A stretch of DNA of 5,390 bases, taken from the NCBI GenBank assembly GCA_016927125.1, contig JAFGNG010000229.1:1-5390 (forward strand), written 5' to 3'. Source of the DNA: Planctomycetota bacterium (GTDB lineage Bacteria; Planctomycetota; SZUA-567; JAFGNG01). The position numbers and the translations under genes are program-made. Of this stretch, positions 5,277-5,390 are shown piece by piece; positions within the stretch are counted from its first letter, which is position 1, and the number at the start of each line of letters is the position of its first letter. The notes under the pieces were generated by a model that had not been told where the DNA came from, searched no databases, and saw only the letters and a list, made by a program, of their open reading frames with translations.

Positions 5277-5390
5277 AACAATTTTCCTTTCTTAATACCC
5301 AAAACATTAGTTGTTAAATTATTGACCTTTTATCGTTTGCCGAAATCCGGCATTCCCATTTCCTAAAGACAGCCTGTATAAATATTCAGA
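5277..5390 (-). promoter_or_regulatory. AT-rich leader upstream of acpP
   Basis: This stretch is clearly richer in A and T than the genes and probably holds the acpP promoter, but no strong match is present. AATAAT (5318-5323, minus strand) fits a -10 box at five of six bases without a good -35. TGCCG (5338-5342) and CGGCA (5348-5352) form a 5-bp hairpin with a 5-base loop and no U-tract on the minus strand. One minus-strand frame is open from the right edge to a TAA in this region, but its 23 codons resemble no family I know, so I do not call a gene end. Confidence 0.35.
5374..5389. promoter_or_regulatory. LexA-box-like dyad
   Basis: CTGTATAAATATTCAG has the CTG-N10-CAG frame with an AT-only centre. 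It matches the E. coli SOS-box form CTGTATATATATACAG at 14 of 16 bases. It lies about 100 bases before acpP and overlaps a plus-strand TATAAA (5377-5382). LexA sites differ among phyla, and the organism is unknown, so this is a resemblance only. Confidence 0.2.

Noticed and set aside
5338..5352. Hairpin TGCCG-N5-CGGCA as a terminator of a gene beyond the right edge
   Set aside because: The stem has only 5 bp and no U-tract follows on the minus strand.
5025..5366. A 113-codon plus-strand open frame covering acpP and its leader
   Set aside because: It is antisense to an unmistakable acyl carrier protein and its extension into the AT-rich leader looks like chance.

Overview
This is an ordinary bacterial housekeeping region. 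Every gene I can support lies on the minus strand, so it is transcribed from right to left. In transcription order the genes are acpP (acyl carrier protein), fabF (beta-ketoacyl-ACP synthase II), an acyl-CoA dehydrogenase, purA (adenylosuccinate synthetase), uppS (undecaprenyl diphosphate synthase) and the start of cdsA (phosphatidate cytidylyltransferase), which runs off the left edge. All five complete genes keep their catalytic residues and normal family lengths, and I see no frameshift, mobile element, CRISPR, tRNA or rRNA.

Layout. Positions 5277-5390 are an AT-rich leader upstream of acpP, with a small hairpin and, at the very edge, a dyad that resembles the E. coli LexA box. acpP is followed by a 205-base gap holding two short palindromes, an extended -10-like element, a 10-codon mini-ORF and a GC-rich hairpin with a pyrimidine/U-rich tail, which looks like an intrinsic terminator or attenuator. 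fabF, the dehydrogenase and purA then follow with gaps of only 43 and 48 bases, so they look like one transcription unit. The 85-base purA-uppS gap contains three copies of TTACAG/CTGTAA that can pair in two mutually exclusive ways, plus a segment able to pair with the uppS Shine-Dalgarno. uppS and cdsA are separated by three bases and share a reading frame.

How the genes work together. AcpP and FabF belong to type II fatty acid synthesis. UppS makes the C55 lipid carrier for peptidoglycan and other surface polymers. CdsA makes CDP-diacylglycerol for phospholipids. The shared theme is envelope lipid supply. purA (AMP synthesis) and the acyl-CoA dehydrogenase, normally a beta-oxidation type flavoenzyme, are the less expected members.

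Organism. The composition is GC-rich in the genes and AT-rich in the gaps. uppS-cdsA and acpP-fabF are widespread bacterial pairings. The PurA sequence between residues 290 and 303 (RGTGENQWDEFGTT) carries extra residues relative to E. coli and resembles, from memory, forms in the Planctomycetes-Verrucomicrobia-Lentisphaerae group or an uncultured relative. This placement is tentative.

I found no convincing new biological system. The most worthwhile leads are the possible RNA switch between purA and uppS, the attenuator-like arrangement between acpP and fabF, and the acyl-CoA dehydrogenase inside a biosynthetic cluster.
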